Positions 1 through 9,516 are shown, counted from the first letter of the stretch. The stretch: DNA of 64,000 nt from Frankiales bacterium (GCA_025966315.1 JAOPUZ010000073.1:1-64000); one strand, 5' to 3'. The notes: generated by a model from the sequence alone, not told the origin. Numbers and translations: made by a program.

Positions 1-1195
1 GGCGGTATCGGGTGGTCCCGTAGTCGATGATCTGGTCGAAGATGGGGTCGGTGATGAGACGGCGCCAGGTTGAGGTGGGGTCGGTGGCGAGTTGTCGGGC
101 GGCCGCTGCGGTTATGGGCCCGTAGCCGTCGAGCCAGGCGGGATCGTCGCGGACGCCGGCGAGGGTGTGCAGGTTGATGATGACGTTGATTCTGGGTTGT
201 AGGCCTTGTTTGGTGGGCAGGTCACCGCTAAGGCCGCTGATGACCGCGTCGATGAGTAGGTCGGCGCGTCGCTGGTCCAGGGTGCGCGCGTCGGTGGTGG
301 GCGTCATTCTGGCGGCGGCGTCGAGTCGTTGGGCGCAGGCGTGAGCATGTTCGGCGGGCAGTAGCGCGCTGAGCCAGGCCATGCCATCGCCGGCGTCTGT
401 GATCCGCACCGATCGGTCAGCGACGGCGCGTTGGTGGCGTTGGTGGGCGCCGGCGGGGTCGAGTCGAAGCTGCGCGCGGCTCACGCATTGTTTGAGTTGG
501 GCCAGGGTTTGGGTGGCGGCGCGGCGGAGCACACGATTTTCGTAGGTGGGGAGCACGTCTTCGGGCAGTGGATATGAGCCTTCGATGATGGCGAGGGCTT
601 TGAGTGCGGTGATGGCGCCGGTGAGCAGGGCGTGCTCGGTAGCGGGTAGCTGGGTGCACAGGTGCTGGGCGTTCCTCATTTTCGTGGCCGCGGTCATCGG
701 GGCCAGGCTTAAGGCCGCGGCGACTTCTTCGCGTATCCAGTTCCGTTTCTGCGCCCCACCGGTCTCAGCCGCGGCGGCCTCGGCGGACTGGGCGATGCTG
801 GCGAGTAGTTGTTGGTGGAGCCCGTCGAGCCAGCTGCGGTGTTGTTCCAGGGCGATCAGGGCATCGACCCGTTCGGCTTGGCTCAATGACTCGTAGTCCA
901 GCGCGGTCAGTTCGGCCAGCCTGAGCAGGCCGGGGTGGAGGGCGGCCAGGCCGTTGCTCACGTAGTCGCCCAGATCGAGTACTGAGTCGGGCTGGGTGAA
1001 CCGCAGAAACGACACGTCGCAGCCGATCGTGACCCCGGCCCGGAACCCGGTCTCGATTGGGGGCACCTCAGCCGAACTCTCGTATTCGAGCGGAGGCAAC
1101 CCCAACGCTGCAGCGTCGAGAAAATCATCCACATCCACATCCGCATCCGCATTGACGTCTTCCTTGGCGAGGTCGCGGCCGGCATCGGGTTCCAT
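1..1195 (-). CDS. DUF222 domain / HNH endonuclease family protein (13E12-repeat type), 3' end outside window
   Basis: Reverse-strand reading from ATG at 1195 (MEPDAGRDLAKEDVNADADVDVDDFLDAAALGLPPLEYESSAEVPP...) to the left edge (...INVIINLHTLAGVRDDPAWLDGYGPITAAAARQLATDPTSTWRRLITDPIFDQIIDYGTTRY), characteristic DUF222 sequence; truncated so absent from ORF track. Confidence 0.85.
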   Translation of the reverse strand, partial: MEPDAGRDLAKEDVNADADVDVDDFLDAAALGLPPLEYESSAEVPPIETGFRAGVTIGCDVSFLRFTQPDSVLDLGDYVSNGLAALHPGLLRLAELTALDYESLSQAERVDALIALEQHRSWLDGLHQQLLASIAQSAEAAAAETGGAQKRNWIREEVAAALSLAPMTAATKMRNAQHLCTQLPATEHALLTGAITALKALAIIEGSYPLPEDVLPTYENRVLRRAATQTLAQLKQCVSRAQLRLDPAGAHQRHQRAVADRSVRITDAGDGMAWLSALLPAEHAHACAQRLDAAARMTPTTDARTLDQRRADLLIDAVISGLSGDLPTKQGLQPRINVIINLHTLAGVRDDPAWLDGYGPITAAAARQLATDPTSTWRRLITDPIFDQIIDYGTTRYR

Positions 1196-1209
1196 ACCTG
1201 CTACAGTAA

Positions 1210-1225
1210 TCGAACACACGTTCGA
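1210..1225. promoter_or_regulatory. LexA/SOS box TCGAACACACGTTCGA
   Basis: Perfect match to the actinobacterial SOS-box form TCGAAC-N4-GTTCGA, 15 bp upstream of the DUF222 start codon. Confidence 0.85.
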
Positions 1226-1371
1226 ATACAAGAACCCATAACAAGCCGAGGTGTGCCACGCGGCCCACGACGCTGCGCCTCAGGATGAGCGGCAGTGTCT
1301 CGTCCTCGCGGACCGCGGCTACATATGCTGGGTTGCGGGAATCGTCGGTCCACTATGAGGAGTGAGTACGA

Positions 1372-2244
1372 ATGAAGCTTGGCTTGCATATTCCTGATTT
1401 CACCTGGGACAGCGGAACCGCTGGCCTGGCCAGCCGGTTGGTTCAAATCGCCCAGCTTGCTGAACAGGGCGGGTTCGATCGGGTCAGCGTGATGGATCAC
1501 GTGTGGCAGATCGCCCACATCGGCCCGCCTGAGCACGAGATGCTAGAGGCCTACACAGCCTTGGGTTTTCTTGCTGCCAAGACTGAACGGGTCAAGCTGC
1601 TCACGGTCGTGACAGCCGTCGTCTACCGCGAACCCGGCTTGCTAGCAAAGGCCGTCAGCACGCTCGACGTGCTCTCCGGTGGCCGGGCGATGCTGGGCAT
1701 CGGTGCGGCCTGGAATGAAGAGGAGTCGAAGGGGCTGGGGCTGTTTTTCCCGTCTACCGCCGAGCGGTTCGAACGGCTCGAGGAAGCAATCCAGATCTGT
1801 CAGCAGATGTGGAGCGAGAATGACGGACCCTTCGAAGGCAAGCATTATCAATTGACCCGCACGCTGAACTCACCGCAGCCTTTGAGCCGCCCCTATCCGC
1901 CTATCCTGATCGGTGGCGCCGGCGAGCGAAAGACCCTGCGACTGGTGGCGCGTTATGCCGACGCGTGCAACATCTTCGATTCCCCGGACCTCGCTCATAA
2001 GCTAGACGTCCTGCGTGAGCATTGCGAGCGCGAGGGACGTAACTACGACGATATCGAGAAGACCGTTCAGACCAGATTCGACCTGGGAGAGAAGGGCGAA
2101 CGGGTGCAGCAGACGATCGAGCACCTGCACGAACTCGCCGAACTCGGCATCCAGGTCGGACACGGCACGGTCATTGGTGCCGGCTCACTTCGTCCGCTGG
2201 AGCTGATGGGGGAGCAGATCGTCCCCGCCGTCAGCGCGTTCTAG
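1372..2244 (+). CDS. LLM-class F420-dependent oxidoreductase
   Basis: MKLGLHIPDFTWDSGTAGLASRLVQIAQLAEQGGFDRVSVMDHVWQ...; luciferase-like TIM-barrel pattern. Confidence 0.9.
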   Translation: MKLGLHIPDFTWDSGTAGLASRLVQIAQLAEQGGFDRVSVMDHVWQIAHIGPPEHEMLEAYTALGFLAAKTERVKLLTVVTAVVYREPGLLAKAVSTLDVLSGGRAMLGIGAAWNEEESKGLGLFFPSTAERFERLEEAIQICQQMWSENDGPFEGKHYQLTRTLNSPQPLSRPYPPILIGGAGERKTLRLVARYADACNIFDSPDLAHKLDVLREHCEREGRNYDDIEKTVQTRFDLGEKGERVQQTIEHLHELAELGIQVGHGTVIGAGSLRPLELMGEQIVPAVSAF

Positions 2245-2257
2245 ACGGGTCATCGAA

Positions 2258-3448
2258 GTGGCCGTAGCTGACGTCGTGGTGGTGGGCGCGGGGCCTGCTG
2301 GTCTCGCGGCCGCCTCGACGCTGCGGGCATCGGGGATCCACTCGCTGGTCATCGAGCGCGCCGAGACGGTGGGGTCGGCTTGGCGAACGCGCTACGACAA
2401 CTTCCGGCTGCACACGGCGCGCCGCTGGTCGGCGCTGCCCGGCATGGCGATCCCGTCGAGCTACGGCCCATGGGTAAGCCGTGATGACTTTCTGCAGTAT
2501 TTGCAGGACTATTCCGAACGGTTCGGCATCGCCCCCGACTTCGGCGTCGAGCTTCGCGGTCTGTCGTACGCCGGAGGCCGAGGGCTGGACACGTCGATCG
2601 CCGGAGGCCGACCGCTGGACACGTCGTACGGCGGAAGCTGGCGGCTGGACACGTCGCGGGGCGAGGTCACTGCCAGTCACGTCGTGTTTGCGACCGGCTC
2701 GAACAACGAGCCGTACATCCCGGCGTGGCCGGGGCGCGACTCATTCACCGGGACCCTGATCCACTCCAGTGAATACCGAAACCCCGCCGGATATGCCGGT
2801 CGCCGGGTGCTGGTGGTCGGATCGGGCAACTCAGCCAGCGAGATCGCCGCAGACCTGGCCTCGACCGGCAATGTGCAGGTCGAGATGGCGGTCCGCACGC
2901 CGCCGACGATCTTGCGTCGGGACATCTACGGTGTGCCGACCCAGCTCGTCGGGATCGCGACCAGACCGCTGCCACCGGGGGTGATCAACGCGCTGGCCGC
3001 CACGACCCGTCGACTCAGCATCCCCAACCTGACCGAATATGGCCTGCCCGCGCCGAGCGCGCCGTACACCCAGTTCCAGCGAACCGGAACCCTGCCGCTG
3101 CTCGACCACGGCTTCATTTCGGCCTTGCGTTCCGGCGCAATCCCGGTGCGCACCGGCGTCCGGGCAATGACGAGCGACGCGGTCGTCCATAGCGGCGGAG
3201 CCGAATCCCGGCCGGACGTAGTCATTGCAGCGACCGGCTACCGGGCCGGGTTGGATGCGATTCTCGGTCCGCTGGGCCTCGCCGACGCCAACGGTAGGCC
3301 AGCCTTCGGTCCGCGTGGCGGGACCGGACTAGCGCGCGGCCTGTATGCCGTCGGCGTGGACGTCGTGCTGTCCGGCATGCTGCGCGAGGCCGGCAAGGAC
3401 GCCGCCCGAGTGGCGCAGGCCATCAACCGCGCAGTGATTGCCAGGTGA
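2258..3448 (+). CDS. Flavin-containing monooxygenase-like FAD/NAD(P) oxidoreductase
   Basis: GxGxxG motifs VVVGAGPAGLAAAS and VLVVGSGNSASEIAADLA; FMO-like. Confidence 0.9.
   Translation: MAVADVVVVGAGPAGLAAASTLRASGIHSLVIERAETVGSAWRTRYDNFRLHTARRWSALPGMAIPSSYGPWVSRDDFLQYLQDYSERFGIAPDFGVELRGLSYAGGRGLDTSIAGGRPLDTSYGGSWRLDTSRGEVTASHVVFATGSNNEPYIPAWPGRDSFTGTLIHSSEYRNPAGYAGRRVLVVGSGNSASEIAADLASTGNVQVEMAVRTPPTILRRDIYGVPTQLVGIATRPLPPGVINALAATTRRLSIPNLTEYGLPAPSAPYTQFQRTGTLPLLDHGFISALRSGAIPVRTGVRAMTSDAVVHSGGAESRPDVVIAATGYRAGLDAILGPLGLADANGRPAFGPRGGTGLARGLYAVGVDVVLSGMLREAGKDAARVAQAINRAVIAR
2563..2652 (+). repeat. Three tandem 30-bp in-frame repeats within the FMO-like gene
   Basis: GTCGTACGCCGGAGGCCGAGGGCTGGACAC x3 (imperfect), encoding (S-Y/I-A/G-G-G-x-x-x-LDT). 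Confidence 0.9.
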
Positions 3449-3839
3449 TCTCATAGTTCGATTCGATCCCCTCCACCACCTGCGTGTCACTGGTGAAAAC
3501 AGCGGTGTCGCCACGCCAGGTAACGCGGCGCTTGGCGGTCGTTCCGACGGACTCGGGGAACAGGCTTCCCTCCAGCGACAGCAGGAAGAACTGTTCCGTC
3601 TCGCAGACGACGTACGTCCCCCACGACGCCGTGTAGTCGGCCGGGCCGGCATTCGAGCGATCCGGATTCGTCAGCTGGACGGAGTAGTTCCCAGCGTCAT
3701 CGAACATGAACCGGCCTTGTGGCGTAGCGCCAAAGGGCAGATCGACGGTCCCGTCGGCACGATTGATCGTGATAGAGACCAGGCTCTACGCCCCGACCAA
3801 TCGGTTCGCCAACGTGGTCGTGGTATTGAGATTCGTCAT
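3423..3839 (-). pseudogene. Lipocalin-like domain protein interrupted by amber codon
   Basis: Reading from ATG 3839: MTNLNTTTTLANRLVGA*SLVSITINRADGTVDLPFGATPQGRFMFDDAGNYSVQL...; TAG (cta at 3786-3788) sits where lipocalin-like proteins have Trp. Confidence 0.75.
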
Positions 3840-4063
3840 GGCGTCCTCGGATTCGGCTGATCGGCTGCCTAACTGGATCCGAGCTTAGGCCAGGCCAAAC
3901 GTCGGGACGAGGAGCTCAGTTACCGAAGCATGTCTGCCTCGTGACATTTCAACACTGGCATTAACGGCGGCTTAGACAGCAATCCGACTGGCGCCAGCGC
4001 AGCGGTCTCGAAATCACGACGGCGTTGCAAGCGAGTGCTGGACGGCTGTGGAATCATCGACGC

Positions 4064-4768
4064 GTGAATGTTCCAGGCGAGCCCGCGGCTGACCGGGCCT
4101 ACCGTCTGCTGCGCCGAGACATCCTCGCTGGCGTGTTGCCCGGTGGCAGCCGCCTCGGTGAGACCAACCTCGCGCGGCTCTACGGTTTCAGCCGGACGCC
4201 GATCCGAGAAAGCCTTCGACGCCTTCAGTCCGAGGGGCTGATCGAGGTGTCGCCACACCGGGGCGCCCGAATCGTCGATTGGCAGACCTTGGACATTGCC
4301 TCGATCTCGGAATTGCGCGCTCTGGTCGAGGGCTACGTAGTCCGAACCGCGATGACCCGGATGAAAGAGGAAGACTTTGCCGCGCTCAGCGGGCTGTGCG
4401 ACGAGATGGAGGAGCTGACCGCGAAGCTCGGTCGTGGCAACGCCGACGTGCTGGAGCGTCTCACCGAGGTCAACGTCGAGTTCCACAAAGACATAGCCGT
4501 CATCGCCGGTGGCGAGCGGATGGTGACCATCCGCAATGCGGTACTGGTCATGCCGTTGGTGTACCTGACCGTTCACGATTTCCGGCTCGATGAGCGACGT
4601 CGCAGCAACCAGCACCACCGCGAGTTGCTCGACGCCCTGCGCGCCCGTGACGCTGACTGGGCGACCGCCGTGATGGTGACCCACGTGCACGCCGCCAAGG
4701 TCCATCTGATGGAGGCGCAGCAACGGTCGGCGGCCGCTGACGGCCGCGAACTCCCGCCGCGAACCTGA
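4064..4768 (+). CDS. GntR-family transcriptional regulator (FCD type)
   Basis: wHTH YRLLRRDILAGVLPGGSRLGETNLARLYGFSRTPIRESLRRLQSEGLIEVSPHRGARI plus FCD-like C-terminal domain; GTG start at 4064. Confidence 0.9.
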   Translation: MNVPGEPAADRAYRLLRRDILAGVLPGGSRLGETNLARLYGFSRTPIRESLRRLQSEGLIEVSPHRGARIVDWQTLDIASISELRALVEGYVVRTAMTRMKEEDFAALSGLCDEMEELTAKLGRGNADVLERLTEVNVEFHKDIAVIAGGERMVTIRNAVLVMPLVYLTVHDFRLDERRRSNQHHRELLDALRARDADWATAVMVTHVHAAKVHLMEAQQRSAAADGRELPPRT

Positions 4769-4941
4769 CCCGGCCGCGAAGCTCACCAGGCCGCGAACCT
4801 GACCTGGCCGCGAAGCTCACCAGGCCGCGAAGCTCACCAGGCCGCGAACCTGACCTGGCCGCGAAGCTCACCTGGCCGCGAAGCTCACCAGGCCGCGAAG
4901 CTCACCAGGCCGCGAAGCTCACCAGGCCGCGAAGCTGACCC
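4755..4941 (+). repeat. 17-bp tandem minisatellite, 11 copies
   Basis: GGCCGCGAAGCTCACCA-type units begin at 4772, 4789, 4806, 4823, 4840, 4857, 4874, 4891, 4908, 4925, preceded by a degenerate copy (4755) containing the GntR stop codon. Confidence 0.95.
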
Positions 4942-4980
4942 CGGCGCGTTCGGTTTGGCCCACAGCGCTCCAATCGTGCG

Positions 4981-5004
4981 CCTAATTTTGTGTACAAAAC
5001 TAGG
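4981..5004. promoter_or_regulatory. Palindromic operator-like element CCTAATTTTGTGTACAAAACTAGG
   Basis: Near-perfect dyad in a GC-rich background upstream of the dehydrogenase gene. Confidence 0.55.
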
Positions 5005-5103
5005 TCGGACGCGGTTGTCGCGCGAATATCCGTACGCGGATAGCTAGCAATGAATGCATGATTCCAGGTAGCGTCTGATCTGATCGTGCTGCTATGGTGC
5101 AGC

Positions 5104-5115
5104 GATTGTATGCAC
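5104..5115. promoter_or_regulatory. GntR-operator-like site A (GATTGTATGCAC)
   Basis: Reverse complement carries TGCATACAA; shared with four other intergenic sites. Confidence 0.55.
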
Positions 5116-5154
5116 GGCGTTCTACGCTAGCCGGGTCTACGGAGGAGTGCGCGA

Positions 5155-6234
5155 ATGCGCGAGGACGGGTACGACATCGCAGTGCTCCCTGGTGATGGCA
5201 TCGGTCCAGAGGTAATCGACGTTGCTGTCGAGGTTCTCGATGCGGTGACTGCCGGCCTCGCCATCAAGCTTCGCTACCAGTATCACGATGGCGGCGCCGC
5301 GACCTTCCGCGAGACCGGCGCCGGCATCAGCGCGGCGACGATGGACGCGATCGGCCAAGCGGACGCGATCCTATTGGGTGCAATGGGCCTGCCCGACGTC
5401 CGCAAACCGGACGGCACGGAGATCGTGCCGCAGATCGATATTCGCGAGCGGTACCAGCTGTTCGCCAGCCTGCGGCCGTGCCGGCTGTTCGACGGCGTTC
5501 CGCCGGTGGTCCGCGACCCCGATGTCGACGTGCTGGTTATCCGCGAAATCACCGAGGGCTTGTTCGCGGGCAGGAATGACCCGGTTTCTGAGGATCCCAC
5601 GCGCGAACATGACCGCATGATGATCACTCGGGACACCAGCGAGAAGCTGTTCGAGGTCGCCTTCGGACAGGCCGAGCAACGTCGGCGAGCGGGCGGAAAA
5701 GGCCTCGTCACGCTGTTTGACAAGGCCAACGTGCTGAAAAGTATGGCGTACTTTCGCGGCATATTCGACGAGGTCGCGGCACGCCACCCGGAGATCACCG
5801 CCGAGCGGCTGTATGTCGACGCAGGCGCGATGCTGCTCGTCACCGACCCGAGTCGCTTTGACGTCATCGTTACCGAAAACATGTTCGGTGACATCATCTC
5901 CGAGGTCGGCGCGGGCATCGCCGGCGGACTTGGACTGGCGCCGTCGGCCGACATCGGAGTCGACCACGCGGTCTTCCAGCCGTCACACGGCACCGCGCCG
6001 GATATCGCGGGACGCGGTCTGGCTAACCCGATCGCCACCGTGCTGTCCGCGGCCCTGATGCTCGACTGGCTGTCGGAACGGCATGACGATGCCCGCTGCG
6101 CCGAGGCCGCCGGCCGGGTGCGGGCGGCCGTCAACGCCACCTTGAGTGCGGGTATCCGGACCGCTGACCTCGGGGGGACGGCAAGTACCAAGGACGTCGC
6201 CCACGCCGTGCTGAACGCCCTTTCGACGGACTAG
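5155..6234 (+). CDS. Isocitrate/isopropylmalate dehydrogenase family protein (possibly tartrate dehydrogenase-like)
   Basis: YDIAVLPGDGIGPEVIDVAVEVL..., VTENMFGDIISEVGAGIAGGLGLAPSADIG, FQPSHGTAPDIAGRGLANPIATVLSAALML. Confidence 0.9.
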   Translation: MREDGYDIAVLPGDGIGPEVIDVAVEVLDAVTAGLAIKLRYQYHDGGAATFRETGAGISAATMDAIGQADAILLGAMGLPDVRKPDGTEIVPQIDIRERYQLFASLRPCRLFDGVPPVVRDPDVDVLVIREITEGLFAGRNDPVSEDPTREHDRMMITRDTSEKLFEVAFGQAEQRRRAGGKGLVTLFDKANVLKSMAYFRGIFDEVAARHPEITAERLYVDAGAMLLVTDPSRFDVIVTENMFGDIISEVGAGIAGGLGLAPSADIGVDHAVFQPSHGTAPDIAGRGLANPIATVLSAALMLDWLSERHDDARCAEAAGRVRAAVNATLSAGIRTADLGGTASTKDVAHAVLNALSTD

Positions 6235-7047
6235 CTACCGACCGCCCTGGTCGGCATCGAGGAAGTCACGCATGGTCGCCAGGAACGCGGCAAAGCTGTC
6301 GACCATTGGCGAATGCCCCGCGCCTGCCAGCTCGACTGCTCGGCTGCCGGCAATCCCGCTAACCAGCTCACGCACGTGTTCGGGCGTCCGTCCCGCGTCC
6401 AGCGACCCACGGATGACCAGCGTCTCCGCGGTGATGCGCGGTAGCAACGGGCGAATGTCCAGCCCGAGGGCGGCGGCCAATGTCGCGCCCATGAATTCTG
6501 GGTTGCCGGCTCGCACATCGGCCACGTAGCGCGCCATGATGTCCGGCGCCGGTTCGGTGGCCAGCAAGCGCCGGACGAACGCCGCCGTCCGGAAGCCGTC
6601 CGGATCACCCAGCAACCAGTCGTCAATGGCTGCCCGGTAGCTCGGCGACAACGCGCCCGCGGTCGCCCCCGTGCCGATCAAGATCAGTCTGCGAATGCGT
6701 TCGCCCTGCGACGCGGCCACCAGCTGTGCTGCTATACCGCCCATCGAATTGCCGGCAAGATCGCACGAATCGATGTTTTCCTGTTCCAGCATCGCCACGA
6801 TTGCCGCGGCCAAGCCGGCCGGCCCGACATGTTCGCGCCAATCACCGTCCCCGAGGGAATACAGCGCCGGGACGTAACGGGTGCGGTCAGTCAACGCCGC
6901 CACCGTCTCGTCCCAGAATCCCGGACAGCCGAACCACGGATGCAGCAGCACCAAGGGCGGCCGGTCCGCCTCAGCATGGTGAACCCGATAGCGCAGCTGC
7001 GTAGTGCCCAGCTCCACGATGTGATCGCTCGTATCGAGGCCGCTCAT
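6235..7047 (-). CDS. Alpha/beta hydrolase
   Basis: LVLLHPWFG...LAGNSMGGIAAQLVAA...GAGHSPMVDS; start ATG at 7047. Confidence 0.9.
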   Translation of the reverse strand: MSGLDTSDHIVELGTTQLRYRVHHAEADRPPLVLLHPWFGCPGFWDETVAALTDRTRYVPALYSLGDGDWREHVGPAGLAAAIVAMLEQENIDSCDLAGNSMGGIAAQLVAASQGERIRRLILIGTGATAGALSPSYRAAIDDWLLGDPDGFRTAAFVRRLLATEPAPDIMARYVADVRAGNPEFMGATLAAALGLDIRPLLPRITAETLVIRGSLDAGRTPEHVRELVSGIAGSRAVELAGAGHSPMVDSFAAFLATMRDFLDADQGGR

Positions 7048-8021
7048 TCGGACAGTCCGTCTAGTGCACCCTTGACCGCCTCGGCCGCCATGGTTGCGCG
7101 TGTTCGCGTGGTGGCCGAACCCATGTGCGGTAGCGCCAGGACCTTCGGATGCCGCACCAGGGGCGCATCGGGTGCGGCCGGCTCGATCGCGTGCACGTCC
7201 AGGCCCGCACCGGCCAATCGTCCCTCGTCCAGCGCTTGGATCAATGCCGGCTCGTCGACGATGCCGCCGCGTGAGGCGTTGATCAGAATGGCGCCGTGCT
7301 TCACCCCGGCCAGGAACGGGGTGTCGACCATCAGGGCGGTGTCTGGAGTGAGCGGTACGTGCAGGCTGATCACGTCCGAGCGGGCCGCCAGCTCGTCCAT
7401 CGTGACGAGCTGCGCGCCCGGATCCAGCGCCGACGGGGGAGTGCGGGTGGCGATCAGCACCTGCATATCGAAGGCCGCCGCGTAGCGCGCCACCCGCTGG
7501 CCGATTGCCCCGTATCCGACGATTCCGAAGGTGGCACCAGCAAGCTCGACGCCGTTCCATTGCCAGGGATTCCATCGCCCCCAGTGACCGTCGAGCAGGT
7601 CGGCGCGCGCCGGCACCAACCCACGGGCCACCCCGAGCACGAGCGCCCAGGTCAACTCCGCGGTGGCGGCCGCGGTGACGGTCGCGGGTAGCCGGGCGAC
7701 GGTAATCCCGGCTGCGTGCGCGGCGAGCAGGTCGATATGGTCAATTCCCGTTGACATCGTCGACACCACGCGAAGGGGGCCGTCGGACACGGCTCGGAAA
7801 AAGTCGGCGTCCAGGGGCTCGGACAGCGTGATGACCAGGCCGTTGCTGCGCTGAGCTTCGGCGATCAGTTCCGGGCGCGAGACGTTCGCCTTGTCGGCCA
7901 TGACAATCTCGGTGCCGCCGAGCGAAACCTCGGCCATGACTGCAGCCGGTAGCTGCCGGGTGACGAATAGTCGCGCGGTCGCGGGCGACGGCTTGGAGGT
8001 TGGTTGAGGTGGCGAGGTCAT
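7044..8021 (-). CDS. D-2-hydroxyacid dehydrogenase
   Basis: FGIVGYGAIGQRVARYAAAFDMQVLIATRTPP...INASRGGIVDEPALIQALDEGRLAGAGLDV; start ATG 8021; overlaps downstream hydrolase start (ATGA). Confidence 0.9.
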   Translation of the reverse strand: MTSPPQPTSKPSPATARLFVTRQLPAAVMAEVSLGGTEIVMADKANVSRPELIAEAQRSNGLVITLSEPLDADFFRAVSDGPLRVVSTMSTGIDHIDLLAAHAAGITVARLPATVTAAATAELTWALVLGVARGLVPARADLLDGHWGRWNPWQWNGVELAGATFGIVGYGAIGQRVARYAAAFDMQVLIATRTPPSALDPGAQLVTMDELAARSDVISLHVPLTPDTALMVDTPFLAGVKHGAILINASRGGIVDEPALIQALDEGRLAGAGLDVHAIEPAAPDAPLVRHPKVLALPHMGSATTRTRATMAAEAVKGALDGLSE

Positions 8022-8101
8022 GACCAGGATTGTGCACACTCTTCCGCTGCGTTTCAACGGACACGCATTTGTAACAGGGAAACCGTTGCCAGGGCCTAGT
8101 G

Positions 8102-8114
8102 AATTGCATACAGT
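8102..8114. promoter_or_regulatory. GntR-operator-like site B (AATTGCATACAGT)
   Basis: In divergent intergenic region between hydroxyacid dehydrogenase and amidase. Confidence 0.6.
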
Positions 8115-8148
8115 AGGTCGCAATCCAGCCCTCAGAATTGGAGCTCGC

Positions 8149-9516
8149 GTGCTGCTTCGAGAAGACGATTCCCTGCCGGCCTGGGATGCCGCCCACGGAC
8201 GGTACGCCGCGCTCGAGGACAAGATCCACGCCGTCATCACCTGGATCGACGCGTCGCGGGATGAGGCCGTCGCGCTCGATGCCCTCGCCGCACGCGGCGA
8301 GCGGCGAGGTCCGCTGCACGGGATGCTCGTGGGCCTGAAGGACAACATCGCCACCGCCGGCGTCCGCACCACGGCCGGCGCCTCGTTCATGTCCGACAAC
8401 GTGCCCGAGCAGGATGCGACCGTGGTCCGGTTGTTGCGAGCCAGCGGTGCGATCGTAATGGCCAAGCAGAACATGGCTGAACTCGCATGGGGCGCAACCA
8501 CCCAGAACGCCACCTATGGCTCCTGCCGCAACCCGTGGGATCTCGATCGCATCCCCGGCGGTTCGAGTGGTGGCTCTGGCGCCTCACTGGCCGCCGGCTA
8601 CTGCGAGGCCTCGCTGGGCACCGACACCGGTGCGTCCGTGCGGATTCCGGCGGCGCTCAATGGGGTGGTGGGCCTCCGTCCCTCCGTTGGATCCATTTCG
8701 ACCAACGGCGTTTTCCCTGCGTCCTATACCCAAGACGCCGTGGGACCGATGGCGCGCAGCGCGATCGACGCGGCGCAGCTCACCGAAGCGCTATTGAGGT
8801 TCGACCCGGATGAGCCGTACTCGATTCGCTCGACTGGTCTGCCCGCAACCGCACTGATCGGCGATCCGCTGCGTGGTCTGCGTACTGGAGTCACCGAGCA
8901 GTTCTTCTTCGACGACCTCGACGCCGGCGTGGCTAAGGTGATTGAGGTGTTCCTGGCTTGGCTGGCGGCACAAGGTGTCGTACGGAGCTCGGTCGGTGAC
9001 TTCGGACAGGACGGGGCGCACGAACACTGGACCCGAATCGTCCAGTGCGAAGCAGCGATGCTGCACCGCAAGCGCTTGGAGAGCCGGCCTGCCGACTTCT
9101 CGCCCGATGTCTTCGGCCGGATCTCGGCCGGGTTGGGCGTGCCGGGCACCGAGCTGGCGCGGTCCCTCGACTGGCGTGAGCGCTACCGGCAGCGACTGGA
9201 CGGGGTGCTGGATGACCTCGACGTGATCGTCTCGCCCGTCGTCCCGGTCGATGTGCCGCTGGTCGGCGGTTACGACTCGCGCGAACAGACCGCTGCACTG
9301 GGACGGATCACCTATCCGTGGGCGTTGCACGCGGGGCCGACGATGAGCCTGCCGATCGGCTTTCACCCGGTATCCGGCAATCCGGTCGGGATTTCCCTTA
9401 CGGCGCCGCGGTTCTGCGAAGCAATACTGTTCAAGATCGCCGCCGCGTACCAGCAGGATACCGATTGGCATCAGCGTTGGCCGGCGCTCGTTGCCGCGAC
9501 CGCCCGCACTCAATAA
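8149..9516 (+). CDS. Amidase signature-family protein
   Basis: VGLKDNIATAGVRTTAGASF...GGSSGGSGASLAAGYCEASLGTDTGASVRIPAALNGVVGLRPS; likely GTG start 8149. Confidence 0.93.
   Translation: MLLREDDSLPAWDAAHGRYAALEDKIHAVITWIDASRDEAVALDALAARGERRGPLHGMLVGLKDNIATAGVRTTAGASFMSDNVPEQDATVVRLLRASGAIVMAKQNMAELAWGATTQNATYGSCRNPWDLDRIPGGSSGGSGASLAAGYCEASLGTDTGASVRIPAALNGVVGLRPSVGSISTNGVFPASYTQDAVGPMARSAIDAAQLTEALLRFDPDEPYSIRSTGLPATALIGDPLRGLRTGVTEQFFFDDLDAGVAKVIEVFLAWLAAQGVVRSSVGDFGQDGAHEHWTRIVQCEAAMLHRKRLESRPADFSPDVFGRISAGLGVPGTELARSLDWRERYRQRLDGVLDDLDVIVSPVVPVDVPLVGGYDSREQTAALGRITYPWALHAGPTMSLPIGFHPVSGNPVGISLTAPRFCEAILFKIAAAYQQDTDWHQRWPALVAATARTQ

Noticed and set aside
4755-4941. Possible CRISPR array
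   Set aside because: Contiguous 17-bp units with no spacers; it is a minisatellite, and no cas genes are present.
5283-6191. 302-aa minus-strand ORF
   Set aside because: Antisense shadow of the isocitrate/isopropylmalate dehydrogenase-like gene.
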